Shown here: in pieces, positions 1 to 10,297 of the stretch
Position numbering within the stretch: position 1 is the first letter of the stretch
How the letters are laid out: every line of letters begins with the position of its first letter
Origin: JAVEVF01 sp034005175
GTDB taxonomy: Bacteria > Actinomycetota > Coriobacteriia > Anaerosomatales > SLCP01
Length of the DNA stretch: 24,305 bases
Reading direction: 5' to 3'
Assembly: GCA_034005175.1 (NCBI GenBank)
Contig: JAVEVF010000018.1
Location: 1-24,305 of the forward strand
Program-made: the position numbers and the translations under genes
Notes under the pieces: model-generated
The model's input: the letters and a program-made list of their open reading frames with translations, nothing else
Databases searched by the model: none
Told to the model about the DNA's origin: nothing

Positions 1-76
1 CCTGAGGGGACGAGCGCGACCGGCTCAAGTTCCGAGTGAGCACACGCTGCGCACAGATCAGGCGAGCAATGGCGTG

Positions 77-1012
77 TCAGCCCTGAGCCACGCTGCCCGC
101 GCGCCCCACCATCCATGCGCCGAGCAGAATGCCTGCTCCCGCAAGGGCGGTGGGAAGACCCGGTCTCTCACCGAGCACCACTGCAGCCAACGCGATACCG
201 AAGAGCGGCTGAGTGAACTGGATGGACGCGATCCGGCTGATGCCGCCTCTTGCCAGCGCCCAATACCATGCGATGTAGCCGATGACGGAGGTTGCCACCG
301 CAAGCACCAGCAGCGAGGTCCACGCCGCCGGCCCGGCATGCGGGATACCTGTGCGTGTGTATGACCATGCCATGAGAGGGATGAGGAAGGCTGCAGAAAA
401 CGCCACTCCCCAAAGCGTGGTAGGCACAGCTGCGTAACCACGCTGCGAGAGTCGGGCTCCGGTGACATATCCCATCGCGCATACTGCCGCAGATGCCAGC
501 ACGACGAGGTCACCTGACAGGCTTGAGCCAGCAGGGGCATCTGCAGTGCGCCAAGCGATGACGACTGCCTCGCTCGCCAACGCCACGCTGCACCCGACAA
601 TCCACATGCGCGAGACGCGGCGGCGCTCGACAAGCGTGCCGAACAAGCTCGTGAACACGGGTAGCGTGGCGAGGATGAGCGCGCCATGCAGTGCGGAGGT
701 GGCATGCTGGCCGACCGTATACATGAGGGGAAACGCGACAAACGCCGCGAAGCCCGAGAAGGCCAGCAGCTGTCTCCCGCGCGCGTCTGCCGGCAGCGGC
801 TGGCGCGTCAGTAGGGCCAGGGGCGCGGCAAGACAACCGGCTAGAACTGTGCGCAGGACGCCCACGAGCAAGGGGTCGATCTCCTGAGCGGCGACCTTCG
901 AGAACAGCGGGGTCCCGCCCCACACGACCATTACCCCAAGCGCGATGGCCACGGGCAATGCCGAGTGGTCACTGAGCCTCCGCTCTTGCGTGGTGTGTGT
1001 GTCGTCCTGCAT
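77..1012 (-). CDS. EamA/DMT-family transporter
   Basis: Predicted inner-membrane drug/metabolite exporter of about 311 residues with roughly ten hydrophobic segments in the duplicated EamA arrangement. The second repeat contains the typical stretch around SVIGYIAWYWAL and a late VLGERP motif. The reading frame is open up to 1087, but the start at 1012 (MQDDTHTTQ) places a short hydrophilic leader before the first membrane segment, as is usual in the family, so I prefer it. The substrate cannot be told from sequence. The TGA stop lies in a GTCAGCC string (75-81) that resembles an attC R'' box, but its partner arm would lie at or beyond the window edge. Family call is secure; start less so. Confidence 0.85.
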   Translation of the reverse strand: MQDDTHTTQERRLSDHSALPVAIALGVMVVWGGTPLFSKVAAQEIDPLLVGVLRTVLAGCLAAPLALLTRQPLPADARGRQLLAFSGFAAFVAFPLMYTVGQHATSALHGALILATLPVFTSLFGTLVERRRVSRMWIVGCSVALASEAVVIAWRTADAPAGSSLSGDLVVLASAAVCAMGYVTGARLSQRGYAAVPTTLWGVAFSAAFLIPLMAWSYTRTGIPHAGPAAWTSLLVLAVATSVIGYIAWYWALARGGISRIASIQFTQPLFGIALAAVVLGERPGLPTALAGAGILLGAWMVGRAGSVAQG

Positions 1013-1111
1013 GTCCGCACTCTCGCCGAAGAAAGACCGCACATCAAGACCGCAGTGATAGCGCGTGCTGTCTCCGGGAGGCGTCATGCCCGCGCCGAGA
1101 GTGCCCTTTCG

Positions 1112-1858
1112 CTAGGCGCCGAGCTGGTGAAGCGCGAAGGCGACGGCGAATCCCAGGACAGCCGTCAGCCCCGCACCTAGCCCGCCACGTTGCCGAGCCT
1201 CAGGGATGAGATCATCGGTGAGCATGGTGAGGAGCGCCCCCGCGGCGAAAGCCTCCGCAACGGCACCTGCAGCTGCACCGCGGGCTGCCACAGCAGCACC
1301 CAGCCCCGCCGTGATGGCCGAGATACACACGACGACGCCCCACATCACGAGGATGCGCTTCGTGGTGTAGTCGGGGTCATCCCTCAACTCGGCGGCTGAA
1401 GCCATCCCCTCGGGGAGGTTTGAGATGATCACCGCCACGAGAAAGGGCAGGCTGAGCCCGCGGCCTGCGGCCATCGAGATCCCGAGTATGAGGGACTCAG
1501 GAATCCCATCGAGCGTAGCACCCATGAGCAAGGCAAGGCCTCGGCTGCTCTCATCACCGGACCTGCTGCGGCGCTCCAGGAGCTCACTTCCTATGAAGTA
1601 CACCATCGCGCCGAGCGCCAAAGCTGCAGCCAGGTATGCGGGGGCACCATGATCGACGGCGTCAAGCACGAGCTCAAACGCGATGGCACTGATGAGCGCA
1701 CCAGCGCCGAAGGCGGCGATGAGCCCCACCACCCTATCCGACAGCCGCCAGTTGAGGGCCAGCCAGGCTCCGAGCACCAACGGAAGTGCCGAGGCAGCGC
1801 CGACCAGCACGACTGGGAGCGCCATGGCGGCGGCGGTGCGGATCGTGACGGGTATCAC
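1112..1858 (-). CDS. ZIP-family metal transporter
   Basis: A 248-residue integral membrane protein with about eight hydrophobic segments. The two conserved ZIP metal-site helices are visible: DGIPESLILG at residues 117-126 and SNLPEGMASA at 146-155, which in the family form the binuclear metal centre in the membrane. Expected role is uptake of zinc or other divalent cations. The variable loop before the first motif is hydrophilic and short (ERRSRSGDESS), and is not His-rich. It starts 11 bases after the stop of the Dabb gene, so the two are probably co-transcribed. Family is clear, metal specificity is not. Confidence 0.88.
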   Translation of the reverse strand: MIPVTIRTAAAMALPVVLVGAASALPLVLGAWLALNWRLSDRVVGLIAAFGAGALISAIAFELVLDAVDHGAPAYLAAALALGAMVYFIGSELLERRSRSGDESSRGLALLMGATLDGIPESLILGISMAAGRGLSLPFLVAVIISNLPEGMASAAELRDDPDYTTKRILVMWGVVVCISAITAGLGAAVAARGAAAGAVAEAFAAGALLTMLTDDLIPEARQRGGLGAGLTAVLGFAVAFALHQLGA

Positions 1859-1869
1859 AAGCGCCCCGC

Positions 1870-2172
1870 TCAGACTTCGTAGTCCACCACGAGGCGGCTC
1901 GTGCGCACCTCGCCCACGAACCCGACAACAGCCTGGTGCGCGGGGTGGACCTGGTAGACGTCAAGCGCTGCCATGTCTTCGAACTCGCTGTACAGCGCGA
2001 TGTCTGCCGACGCATCGGTGCGAGAGATGTCGATGCCCACCTCCAGATGGAGCAAGCCGGGTATCTCGCCCCTAAGTGACTCGAGGCGCTCCTTCACCAG
2101 CACGGCGTTGTCCGCCGCCGAGCGGCCTTGCGCGTGCTCCTCAAGCTTCCAGAAAACGATGTGCTTGACCAC
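1870..2172 (-). CDS. Dabb (stress-responsive A/B barrel) domain protein
   Basis: A 100-residue protein that begins MVKHIVFWKL, the hallmark first strand of the dimeric alpha/beta-barrel (Dabb) family. The family ending is also present: a YQVHPAHQAV segment with the conserved histidine, then a V-rich last strand. Members are small soluble proteins, mostly of unknown function; a few are cyclases or stress-induced. The ATG at 2172 is preceded by AGGGGGAGCGAGTGGTCA-type sequence, a good ribosome site. The upstream gene in the minus direction is absent; the ZIP gene follows closely. Confidence 0.9.
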   Translation of the reverse strand: MVKHIVFWKLEEHAQGRSAADNAVLVKERLESLRGEIPGLLHLEVGIDISRTDASADIALYSEFEDMAALDVYQVHPAHQAVVGFVGEVRTSRLVVDYEV

Positions 2173-2350
2173 TCGCTCCCCCTTTAGGTTCGGCTTGCGT
2201 GATCAGCCGGCAAGCAAGCCCTCAGCACCTTCAAAGAAGTGTACCCAAGAACCCACCGCACGCTGCCGGCACAAGAGCAGAAAGGCCACACCGCTCTTCC
2301 GACCGACGCGCTACTCTATTGCCCAGAACCGCCACGAGGAGATGTTGACG

Positions 2351-2578
2351 ATGCACACCATCACAGTGCTTCACATTGCTCAGTGCGCGGGCGGCATGGC
2401 AGCGCTTGAGATAGCTTCCGCCCTCGCGCACACAAGATCCGACCTCACCGTTGAGGGTGTCGTCATCACCTCTGCCAAACAGGGTGCTGCCCTGGGCTTT
2501 CGCGGGTCGCCTACCGTGCTGATCGACGGGAAAGACATCGAGGCAGACCCACGGGTGCCGCTCGGATCGATGGGTTGA
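2351..2578 (+). CDS. small thioredoxin-fold-like protein
   Basis: A 75-residue reading frame beginning MHTITVLHIAQCAGG. The later segment GFRGSPTVLIDGKDIEAD matches the cis-proline region (GSPTVLIDG) of short thioredoxin-like proteins often found near mercury or redox genes. Only the first cysteine of a CXXC site is present (AQCAGG), so a dithiol reductase role is doubtful. GAGGAG at 2336-2341 fits the ATG at 2351 better than the ATG at 2342, which directly abuts it. The protein is shorter than typical members (about 80-100) and may be degenerate. Plus-strand, against its left-hand neighbours. Confidence 0.55.
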   Translation: MHTITVLHIAQCAGGMAALEIASALAHTRSDLTVEGVVITSAKQGAALGFRGSPTVLIDGKDIEADPRVPLGSMG

Positions 2579-2590
2579 CGGCGCTACCGG

Positions 2591-2607
2591 ATCCCTGGTG
2601 CAGGGAT
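2591..2607. terminator. hairpin after the thioredoxin-like gene
   Basis: ATCCCTG-GTG-CAGGGAT is a perfect 7-bp stem with a 3-base loop, 12 bases after the stop at 2578. No clear T-run follows, so it may be a weak terminator or only an mRNA 3' stabiliser. Confidence 0.4.
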
Positions 2608-2707
2608 ATCGGACCATCCTGGCGAGACCATGATGCTTGAGCGGCTCACCTGACCGTTCCGACTTCGGCTACCATGAACGCTCCTACGACGCACCGATTG
2701 GAGCCAG

Positions 2708-3220
2708 ATGATGCGCAGGCCGATGCGACGCAAGCGGCAGCTGCTTTCAGCCGAGGAGACCGTGGCGATCCTCGATGCTGCTACAGCTGGAGTGCTTGCC
2801 GTCGCCGATAAGGACGATTACCCGTACGCGGTACCGTTGAGCTTCGCCTATGAGGGCGGAAGCATCTTCTTCCACTCGGCGAACGCTGGATACAAACTCG
2901 ACGCCATCGACCACTCGGACAAGGCGTCGTTTTGCGTGATAGCCGATGACGACGTGGTCCAGGAGACATTCACGACCCACTTCCGCAGTGCGATCGTCTT
3001 CGGGCGCATCAGCGTGGTCACCGACGACGAGCGCAAACGCCACGCACTCTGGCTGCTAGCGGAGAAGTACTCGCCCGACTGCCTTGACGCTGCCGACGCC
3101 GAGATCGACGGCAGCTGGGACCGCACGTGTGTACTCGAGTTGAAGATCGAGGAGATGACCGGCAAGGCTGCGCTTGAGATCATCAAGGAGCGCGGCCGAA
3201 AGACCCAACCAGCCGAGTAG
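2708..3220 (+). CDS. NimA-like pyridoxamine 5'-phosphate oxidase family protein
   Basis: A 170-residue protein of the split-barrel FMN-binding fold. The N-terminus (MMRRPMRRKRQLLS) is like the MRR..R start of NimA-type nitroimidazole-resistance/FMN proteins. It is followed by the strand pattern AAVGVLAVAD/YPYAVPLSFAYEGGSIFFHSA, where flavin contacts are made in relatives. TTGGAG stands about 6 bases before the ATG at 2708. In the family such proteins bind flavin or haem and reduce small molecules; nitroimidazole reduction cannot be claimed from sequence. It converges on the Imm5-like gene with only 11 bases between the stops. Confidence 0.85.
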   Translation: MMRRPMRRKRQLLSAEETVAILDAATAGVLAVADKDDYPYAVPLSFAYEGGSIFFHSANAGYKLDAIDHSDKASFCVIADDDVVQETFTTHFRSAIVFGRISVVTDDERKRHALWLLAEKYSPDCLDAADAEIDGSWDRTCVLELKIEEMTGKAALEIIKERGRKTQPAE

Positions 3221-3231
3221 ATCCCCCGACA

Positions 3232-3759
3232 TCATCCGTCAAAGAGCGACCACAGCTTCTTGCTGCGCAGCCTCTGGTCGTCGAGCACCAGTTCGCGTAT
3301 CTGATCGGGGAGCTGCGCACGCTGCCATTCTCGCTCGACGCTGACCGCCTCATCGCGCCTGCCGGCGTCGGAGGCCGCTCGCACCGCTTTGAGCGCATAA
3401 GCCGAGGCGCCGAGCTCGTGGTCTGCCGCGTGTGCGGTCGCAACTGCATGCCCCGCTGCTCGTGCCGCGTCGCGCGCGGCACCGGCGGCCTGTCTGGCAG
3501 CAGCGTGCGAGGCGCAGGCGGCCTGCCGCGCCTCTCCCACCGTGATTTCGCCGCGCGCCCAGGCACGTGCCTGCTCGACGGCGCGACGCGGCCGATCGTC
3601 GGTGGGATGGTCATCCTCGAACAAGCACAGCACGTGCTCGGCGCAGTCTGCAGCCCATGCGGCGAGCAATCGATGCTGCGCATCCTCTAGGGTGCCGCCA
3701 CGGCGGATAGTCACGAACCGGATGTCGCGGCGTCCGCTGTAGGTGACGTTCTTCGCCAT
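3232..3759 (-). CDS. Imm5-like domain (putative immunity) protein
   Basis: A 175-residue alanine-rich, helical, soluble protein. It has the recognisable pattern FVTIRRGGTLEDAQHRLLAAW, CLFEDDHPTDDRPRRAVEQARAWARGE and a long A/H-rich helical block (AAHAVATAHAADHELGASAY-like). I recall this as the family annotated 'putative immunity protein', grouped with immunity proteins of polymorphic toxins. The open frame reaches 3864, but ATG 3759 is preceded by GGGGGAGG two bases upstream, a strong site that decides the start. No toxin gene is adjacent, so the immunity label is only a family name. The start lies 15 bases left of a degenerate attC (3775-3855), as expected for the first gene of a cassette. 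Confidence 0.75.
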   Translation of the reverse strand: MAKNVTYSGRRDIRFVTIRRGGTLEDAQHRLLAAWAADCAEHVLCLFEDDHPTDDRPRRAVEQARAWARGEITVGEARQAACASHAAARQAAGAARDAARAAGHAVATAHAADHELGASAYALKAVRAASDAGRRDEAVSVEREWQRAQLPDQIRELVLDDQRLRSKKLWSLFDG

Positions 3760-3774
3760 GACCTCCCCCGTTCT

Positions 3775-3855
3775 GCCCAGCAGTCGCACATGGGCGGCGA
3801 CCACGCGTCTCGAGATCATTCTAGCGCCCGGCGCCATCTGCTCGATGCGTTGGCC
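3775..3855 (-). repeat. degenerate attC-like site after the CPBP gene
   Basis: Left arm GCCCAGC, 4 nt, GCACATGGGC. Right arm CTGCTCGATGCG then GTTGGCC-like (3849-3855). The arms pair as GC-CAT-G-GC with the extra base at the same place as in the clear attC sites further right, and an ATTCTAGC middle motif (3819-3826) corresponds to their TCTACC motif. R boxes are degenerate, so it is probably inactive. The C-terminal tail of the CPBP frame overlaps it. Confidence 0.5.
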
Positions 3856-4408
3856 CCACATCACCCGAACCAGACTCGCCGCTCAAGTCAGAGTACTTAG
3901 AGCTGCGTCTGGCGAATCTCACGAACGCAATCGTGTCATAACAGCCATGACAGATGATCGCGGTCCAGAGGTTGTAGCCGCTCACCACATACAGCATGCC
4001 GAAGAGCACCGAGAGCTGCGCGACGATGAGACCACCGCGCGCGCCCTGGTAGAGATGGACGATACCGGCGACCAAAGCGGCGAGAAGCACGGCGACGATC
4101 GCGGCGCTGAACGATCCGATCCATGGCGCGAGCCGAGTCTGCATGTGGCGCACGACGATCCCGCGAAGCGCGATCTCTTCAATGAAGCCGCCGAGCAACC
4201 ACGAGACCGCGATGCCCACGGCAAGGCTTCCCCATCCTCTCTGAATCACCCGGAATGCCTCGAGGCGAGGCGGCTCGCTCACGAGCGCTGAGGCCAGTCG
4301 GTCAGCCAGAGGGCTCAAGACGAGCATCATCGCAAGCCAGGTGAGCGAGAGCGCGATGGTCGCGGGCCAAGAGGAGGGGGATTGTAGGCCGAGCCATTCG
4401 AGCCACAT
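3821..4408 (-). CDS. CPBP-family intramembrane metalloprotease
   Basis: A 195-residue membrane protein with the CPBP (Rce1-like) signature: motif 1 FIEEIALRG (E77, E78, R82), motif 2 histidine in IVHLYQG (H118) and motif 3 histidine in ICHGCYD (H154). These glutamates and histidines form the predicted metal site inside the membrane. Bacterial members process peptides or confer immunity to bacteriocins; the substrate here is unknown. It is a little shorter at the N-terminus than most members, and ATG 4408 falls inside the attC-like remnant 4388-4447, so the true start could be the methionines at residues 27-28. The last 25 or so residues (rich in S, G, D) are unlike the family and run through the attC at 3775-3855. 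Confidence 0.85.
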   Translation of the reverse strand: MWLEWLGLQSPSSWPATIALSLTWLAMMLVLSPLADRLASALVSEPPRLEAFRVIQRGWGSLAVGIAVSWLLGGFIEEIALRGIVVRHMQTRLAPWIGSFSAAIVAVLLAALVAGIVHLYQGARGGLIVAQLSVLFGMLYVVSGYNLWTAIICHGCYDTIAFVRFARRSSKYSDLSGESGSGDVGPTHRADGAGR

Positions 4409-4447
4409 AAGACGCCCGCCGAGTTCTACTCGATGCGCCTGCTAGGC
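4388..4447 (-). repeat. attC-like remnant after the 4442-4807 gene
   Basis: The right arm TCTACTCGATGCGC, CT, GCTAGGC (4425-4447) matches the right arm of the clear attC sites almost base for base, and the minus-strand stop codon (CTA on the plus strand) lies inside the R'' box as at other cassettes. The left arm is weak (GCCGAGC 4388-4394; CATTCGAG can pair with CTCGATG). The right half is convincing, the left limit is not. Confidence 0.5.
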
Positions 4448-4807
4448 CGTTTCGTCACGGGAACGGCCAATGACGAACCCCCCAAGACAGCCTATGGACA
4501 GAGGCATGCCTCCCGCTACCAGAGGCCCCCAGATTCCGGACAAGACGAGCCCGCCCAAAATCGCACCGACCAACGCGAACGGGCTCGCGATGAGATAGCC
4601 CCACATCACCGATCGTCGTTGACGATCAGTCGAAGCCCGGATCATAAGGCTTGCAGCGACGATGCCGGCAAGCAAGCCCATGGGCACGAATACAAGTGCC
4701 TCGGCCGCCCCATTCGGGGGCAAGTGGCGGAAGCGGAGCCAGAACACGGCGAGTTCGACCAGCGGCCATCCCAGTGTCGATGAGACGATAACCACCAACG
4801 GCATCAT
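4442..4807 (-). CDS. small membrane protein of unknown function
   Basis: A 121-residue protein with about four hydrophobic segments (VVIVSSTLGWPLVELAVFWL; ALVFVPMGLLAGIVAASLMI; GYLIASPFALVGAILGGLVL; MPLSIGCLGGFVIG) and a basic loop RASTDRQRRS after the second. I do not recognise the family. The frame is open to 4924, but GGGAGGGGG a few bases before ATG 4807 marks the start and removes a hydrophilic leader that would cross the attC-like site at 4827-4907. Its stop lies in the R'' box of the next attC-like remnant, so it looks like a one-gene cassette. Confidence 0.65.
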   Translation of the reverse strand: MMPLVVIVSSTLGWPLVELAVFWLRFRHLPPNGAAEALVFVPMGLLAGIVAASLMIRASTDRQRRSVMWGYLIASPFALVGAILGGLVLSGIWGPLVAGGMPLSIGCLGGFVIGRSRDETA

Positions 4808-4826
4808 GATACCCCCTCCCAACGGG

Positions 4827-4907
4827 GGCCAAATCGGCCCATCATCGAGGCGCAAAGACCACGCGCCACTCCATTCGCAGTCTACCACCGCCTCGTGCAA
4901 GCCAGTG
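4827..4907 (-). repeat. degenerate attC-like site after the TipAS gene
   Basis: The region carries the exact middle motif CGCAGTCTACC (4876-4886) shared with clear attC sites. Arms CATCGAGGCG (4842-4851) and CGCCTCGTG (about 4889-4897) pair over 9 bp with one unpaired T. Outer boxes are weak: GGCCAAA on the left and GCCAGTG (4901-4907) on the right. Position, directly downstream of a minus-strand gene, fits a cassette boundary. Confidence 0.45.
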
Positions 4908-4990
4908 CCGACAACAGGCATCACCCTCGACAGCTAAGACACCCTGCGGAGATTCGAGCCACCACGCTTCTGGAAAGGGGGAGACAACGG

Positions 4991-5422
4991 TCATGGACAG
5001 GAGGTGTTCTGACGAGCCGAGTTGCTTCGGATCGAGGCCGATACGTACTCGGCCAGGCCAGGCTTCCGCCTGTCGTGATATGCGCGGAATCGAGCGTCCG
5101 ATACGTATCCCTCCGCAAGAAGAGCATGCATCTCGTGACTGCACGTGTAGAACCAGCGGTCCAGGTGCAACCGATGCTCCTCCGCTATTTCCAGAGCGTC
5201 TTCATCGGTGGGCTCTCGACCTGCAACCATCAACTCGATCCATCGGTTCAGAATCGCTTCCGATTCAGCTCCGAGCCGGTCCCAATCCTCTTGCGAGTAC
5301 GCCTTCGTCCTGCGCGCCGATTCCTTGTAAGCGTCGGTGTGGCCCCACCTCTCACGAGCCTCTTCCTCGTAAAGGGCGTGGTCATACTCCTCAAGCCCAC
5401 CAGACACCTCCCGAGCGTCCAT
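4991..5422 (-). CDS. stand-alone TipAS antibiotic-recognition domain protein
   Basis: A 143-residue soluble helical protein. Its body matches the TipAS domain, the C-terminal drug-binding half of MerR-family TipA regulators: YEEEARERWGHTDAYKESARR, then the SQEDWDRL and FYTCSHEMHALLAEGYVSD.RF blocks. In TipA this domain binds thiopeptide antibiotics. No MerR helix-turn-helix lies upstream: only about 100 bases separate its start from the stop of the next gene. The short form may sequester drug, as proposed for TipAS. ATG 5422 is preceded by GGGAGGAGG about 9 bases upstream, chosen over the open frame up to 5503. The attC-like site 4827-4907 follows. Confidence 0.82.
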   Translation of the reverse strand: MDAREVSGGLEEYDHALYEEEARERWGHTDAYKESARRTKAYSQEDWDRLGAESEAILNRWIELMVAGREPTDEDALEIAEEHRLHLDRWFYTCSHEMHALLAEGYVSDARFRAYHDRRKPGLAEYVSASIRSNSARQNTSCP

Positions 5423-5525
5423 CTGTCTGCCTCCTCCCGAGGATTTCCGAGTGTTACCGATAGCATGGATGAGCGCCTGCGTCCCGTCGACCCGCTGCGT
5501 CAAGCACGAAGCGCTTGCCCGCGCC

Positions 5526-6023
5526 TCATCGCCGAGCGCGGCCTTTCAGACGCCACAACCCTGCGAGGGGATTCCAACCGGGAACGCGCTGCATGTACTC
5601 ACGGTAGACCTCGCCGAACTTGGCGCTGTCCCGACGATCTGCTCGGATGAAATCCACCATGAACGCCGCGATTGCGACCACGCCGAGGAGCCCCAGGCCA
5701 AGCCGTTGCCCCAGCAGGGCGATTCCTGTTGTCAGCATGGGCATGGCAAGGAACTGCGGATGGCGAACGATCGCATAAAGGCCAGTGTCTACCACCACAG
5801 TCGTGTTGGCGAAGATGTCGCCCTTTGCCACACCGCCACGCCGCTTGAGCTGCACAACGGGCACTATCAGGAACACCACCGACACAAGACACAGCAGGGC
5901 GCCGAGGATGAGCAGCGGGCAGATTCGGCCCACTCCGCCTATGAAGAGCAGTATCAGCTGACCTGCGACCAGTAGGCCTCCGACACCGAGGCCTGGGTAG
6001 TCACGCGGACGTATGGGTTCCAA
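5526..6023 (-). CDS. isoprenylcysteine carboxyl methyltransferase (ICMT/PEMT)-like membrane protein
   Basis: About 165 residues with four to five hydrophobic segments. It has the family's C-terminal SAM-binding signature: TGLYAIVRHPQFLAM followed by EVYREYMQRVPGWNP, matching the RHP..L and E..Y..Y..R.P pattern of ICMT/PEMT-type methyltransferases. The methyl acceptor in bacteria is usually unknown. The start is uncertain: TTG at 6023 follows GGTGG at a suitable distance and removes an Arg/Ser-rich leader, while an ATG at 6092 would add 23 residues. No clear link to neighbours. Confidence 0.78.
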   Translation of the reverse strand: MEPIRPRDYPGLGVGGLLVAGQLILLFIGGVGRICPLLILGALLCLVSVVFLIVPVVQLKRRGGVAKGDIFANTTVVVDTGLYAIVRHPQFLAMPMLTTGIALLGQRLGLGLLGVVAIAAFMVDFIRADRRDSAKFGEVYREYMQRVPGWNPLAGLWRLKGRARR

Positions 6024-6113
6024 TGTCAGCCACCTAGAAGACGACGTTGATGACGGTGCGCGCCGTGGGGTGTGTGGGCGGCGCTGACACACAGCATCGA
6101 CAACAGCTGCTCG

Positions 6114-8674
<2,561 letters not shown>

Positions 8675-8678
<4 letters not shown>

Positions 8679-10297
8679 TCTTCGAGACTCCGCTGGAAGT
8701 CCATGGGACGAACGAGCTTCTCGATGAAGGCAATCTCGTCTTCAGAGATGCCGTACTTCGCATAGAGATCCTCATCAGTCCACACCCGGTTCCATTCTTG
8801 AGTCGGGACGAAGGTGTAGACCTTGCGAGTCGTGTGCTGGGATGGCTTATGCAGGAGAATGAGCAGTCGAGTGAGTTGGCAAGTGAGATAGGACAAGGCG
8901 CTTTCGGCCTCCGCCCGAGTATCGAACGGCCCAATGCAAAGGTAGGTCTCCGAAGACACGGTACCAGGCTCCCCGACGAACGGAGTGCTCAGCACCCTGT
9001 GCGGATAGGTGTCCCTGTTGCCGGTCCCGGGGGCAGCGGCGCCGACGTAGACCTTCCACTTGTCAATGAAGTGAACACCCGCAGTGATCGAGGATCGGTC
9101 GGCATACCCGATTCCACCGTTCTGATGAACGGGAAGGTCGTCGGGTGACTTGGTCGCCTTGCCCTGAAAGAACGTGCGGAGTCCGAAGGGCTTGCTCGAG
9201 CTGACGAGTTGGTCAAAGCGCTTGTCATCGGGCAGCAACAGGGAATCTGATTGTCCGCTCTCGACGGCAACGACCTTCTTCAAGATGGAAAGGCCCTCGT
9301 TGAAGCGGATGAACACGTTAGCGCCCCGCTCGAGCAGCACACGAGTGCTCGTGGAGACCGGCCAGTCTTTGAAGTGCGTCGAAACCGTGCAGGGCCCGGG
9401 GTTGTCCCGGTCCCACAGGAAGTAACAGACGCCGCCCTTAAGCCCCACTCCCGGGAAGACGTCCGACGCGCTCAAGTAATCATCTATCGAACGCAACCGG
9501 TCATCTGAGAGCATTGATTCTCTGAACTCGTCCAGTCCCTTGCCGCCCGCGAACCACCGGGCGGGAATGACCATCGAAAGATAGCGCGGCTCAAGCGCCT
9601 TCGCTTGGTCGACGAACAGCTGGTAGATCGGCGCGGCACTGGTGCCGTAACCACCGTCATCCAGCTGATACGGCGGGTTTCCGATGATCACATCGAACTG
9701 CATGTCTCCTCCAAAGAGCTCGGCCACTCGGGCCTTCACATCATCGGCATGGATGAGCGCGTAAGCATGGGTCTCGAGGTCATCGCCTCGCGCCAGAGTC
9801 TTCTCGCTGGCGCCGCAGTACCGACATCGGTCGCCCACCCAGGTGTGCTCGGTACGCTCGAACCAGATGTTGCCGTGGTCACTCGAGAACGACGTGACGA
9901 CGGAGTGCTCCCCCTGGGCGTGCTTCGAGCAGTACACACTCCGGCGCGCAAGCAGGCTGGTGAGCTGCGTGATCCCAATTCCAAACACCTGCTTGGTCAG
10001 GATGTGGTCGACACGCTCTTGCACATCGGGAATCTGGTCGGCCAGGCCCCTATTGAGGCGGCTGGTAATCTCGCGGAGGAAGACCCCCGATTTCGAGACC
10101 GGGTCGAGGAACCTGACCGACGGGTCCGACCAGATATCTGCTCCGTTGTTGTCTGCCGCCCATGCATCAGCGACCGCATCCAACATCTTGTTGGCGAGCT
10201 CGGGCGGCGTGAAGACCTCATCGTTCGAGAGGTTCGCTATGCACGTAAGCACATCGGGATTGCGACCGCGGAGTGAGAGGCTCGCCTGTCCGTTCAT
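8675..10297 (-). CDS. Eco57I-type N6-adenine DNA methyltransferase (catalytic part)
   Basis: A 540-residue protein. VFTPPELANKMLD (28-40) is the N-terminal motif typical of these gamma-class methylases. FLDPVSKSGVF (63-73) is a degenerate SAM-binding motif I, and VIIGNPPYQLD (204-214) carries the catalytic NPPY. Between them a Cys/His cluster (C123, H126, C158, C161) could bind zinc. The C-terminal half (PARWFAGGKGLDEF, FPGVGLKGGVCYFLW) resembles the Eco57I methylase/target-recognition region. It overlaps both neighbours by 4 bases. It would methylate the host copy of the recognition site. Similarity is to annotated restriction-modification methylases; specificity is unknown. Confidence 0.88.

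Noticed and set aside
58..741. 227-codon minus-strand frame
   Set aside because: A shadow of the DMT transporter in another frame, rich in R, S, C and W.
1029..1117. attC-like end GTGCCCTTTCGCTAGGC after the ZIP gene
   Set aside because: No AAC box or paired arm on the left side.
5445..5523. attC-like site after the ICMT-like gene (GCGCTTGCC at 5511)
   Set aside because: Only nine bases match the right arm; the left arm does not pair.
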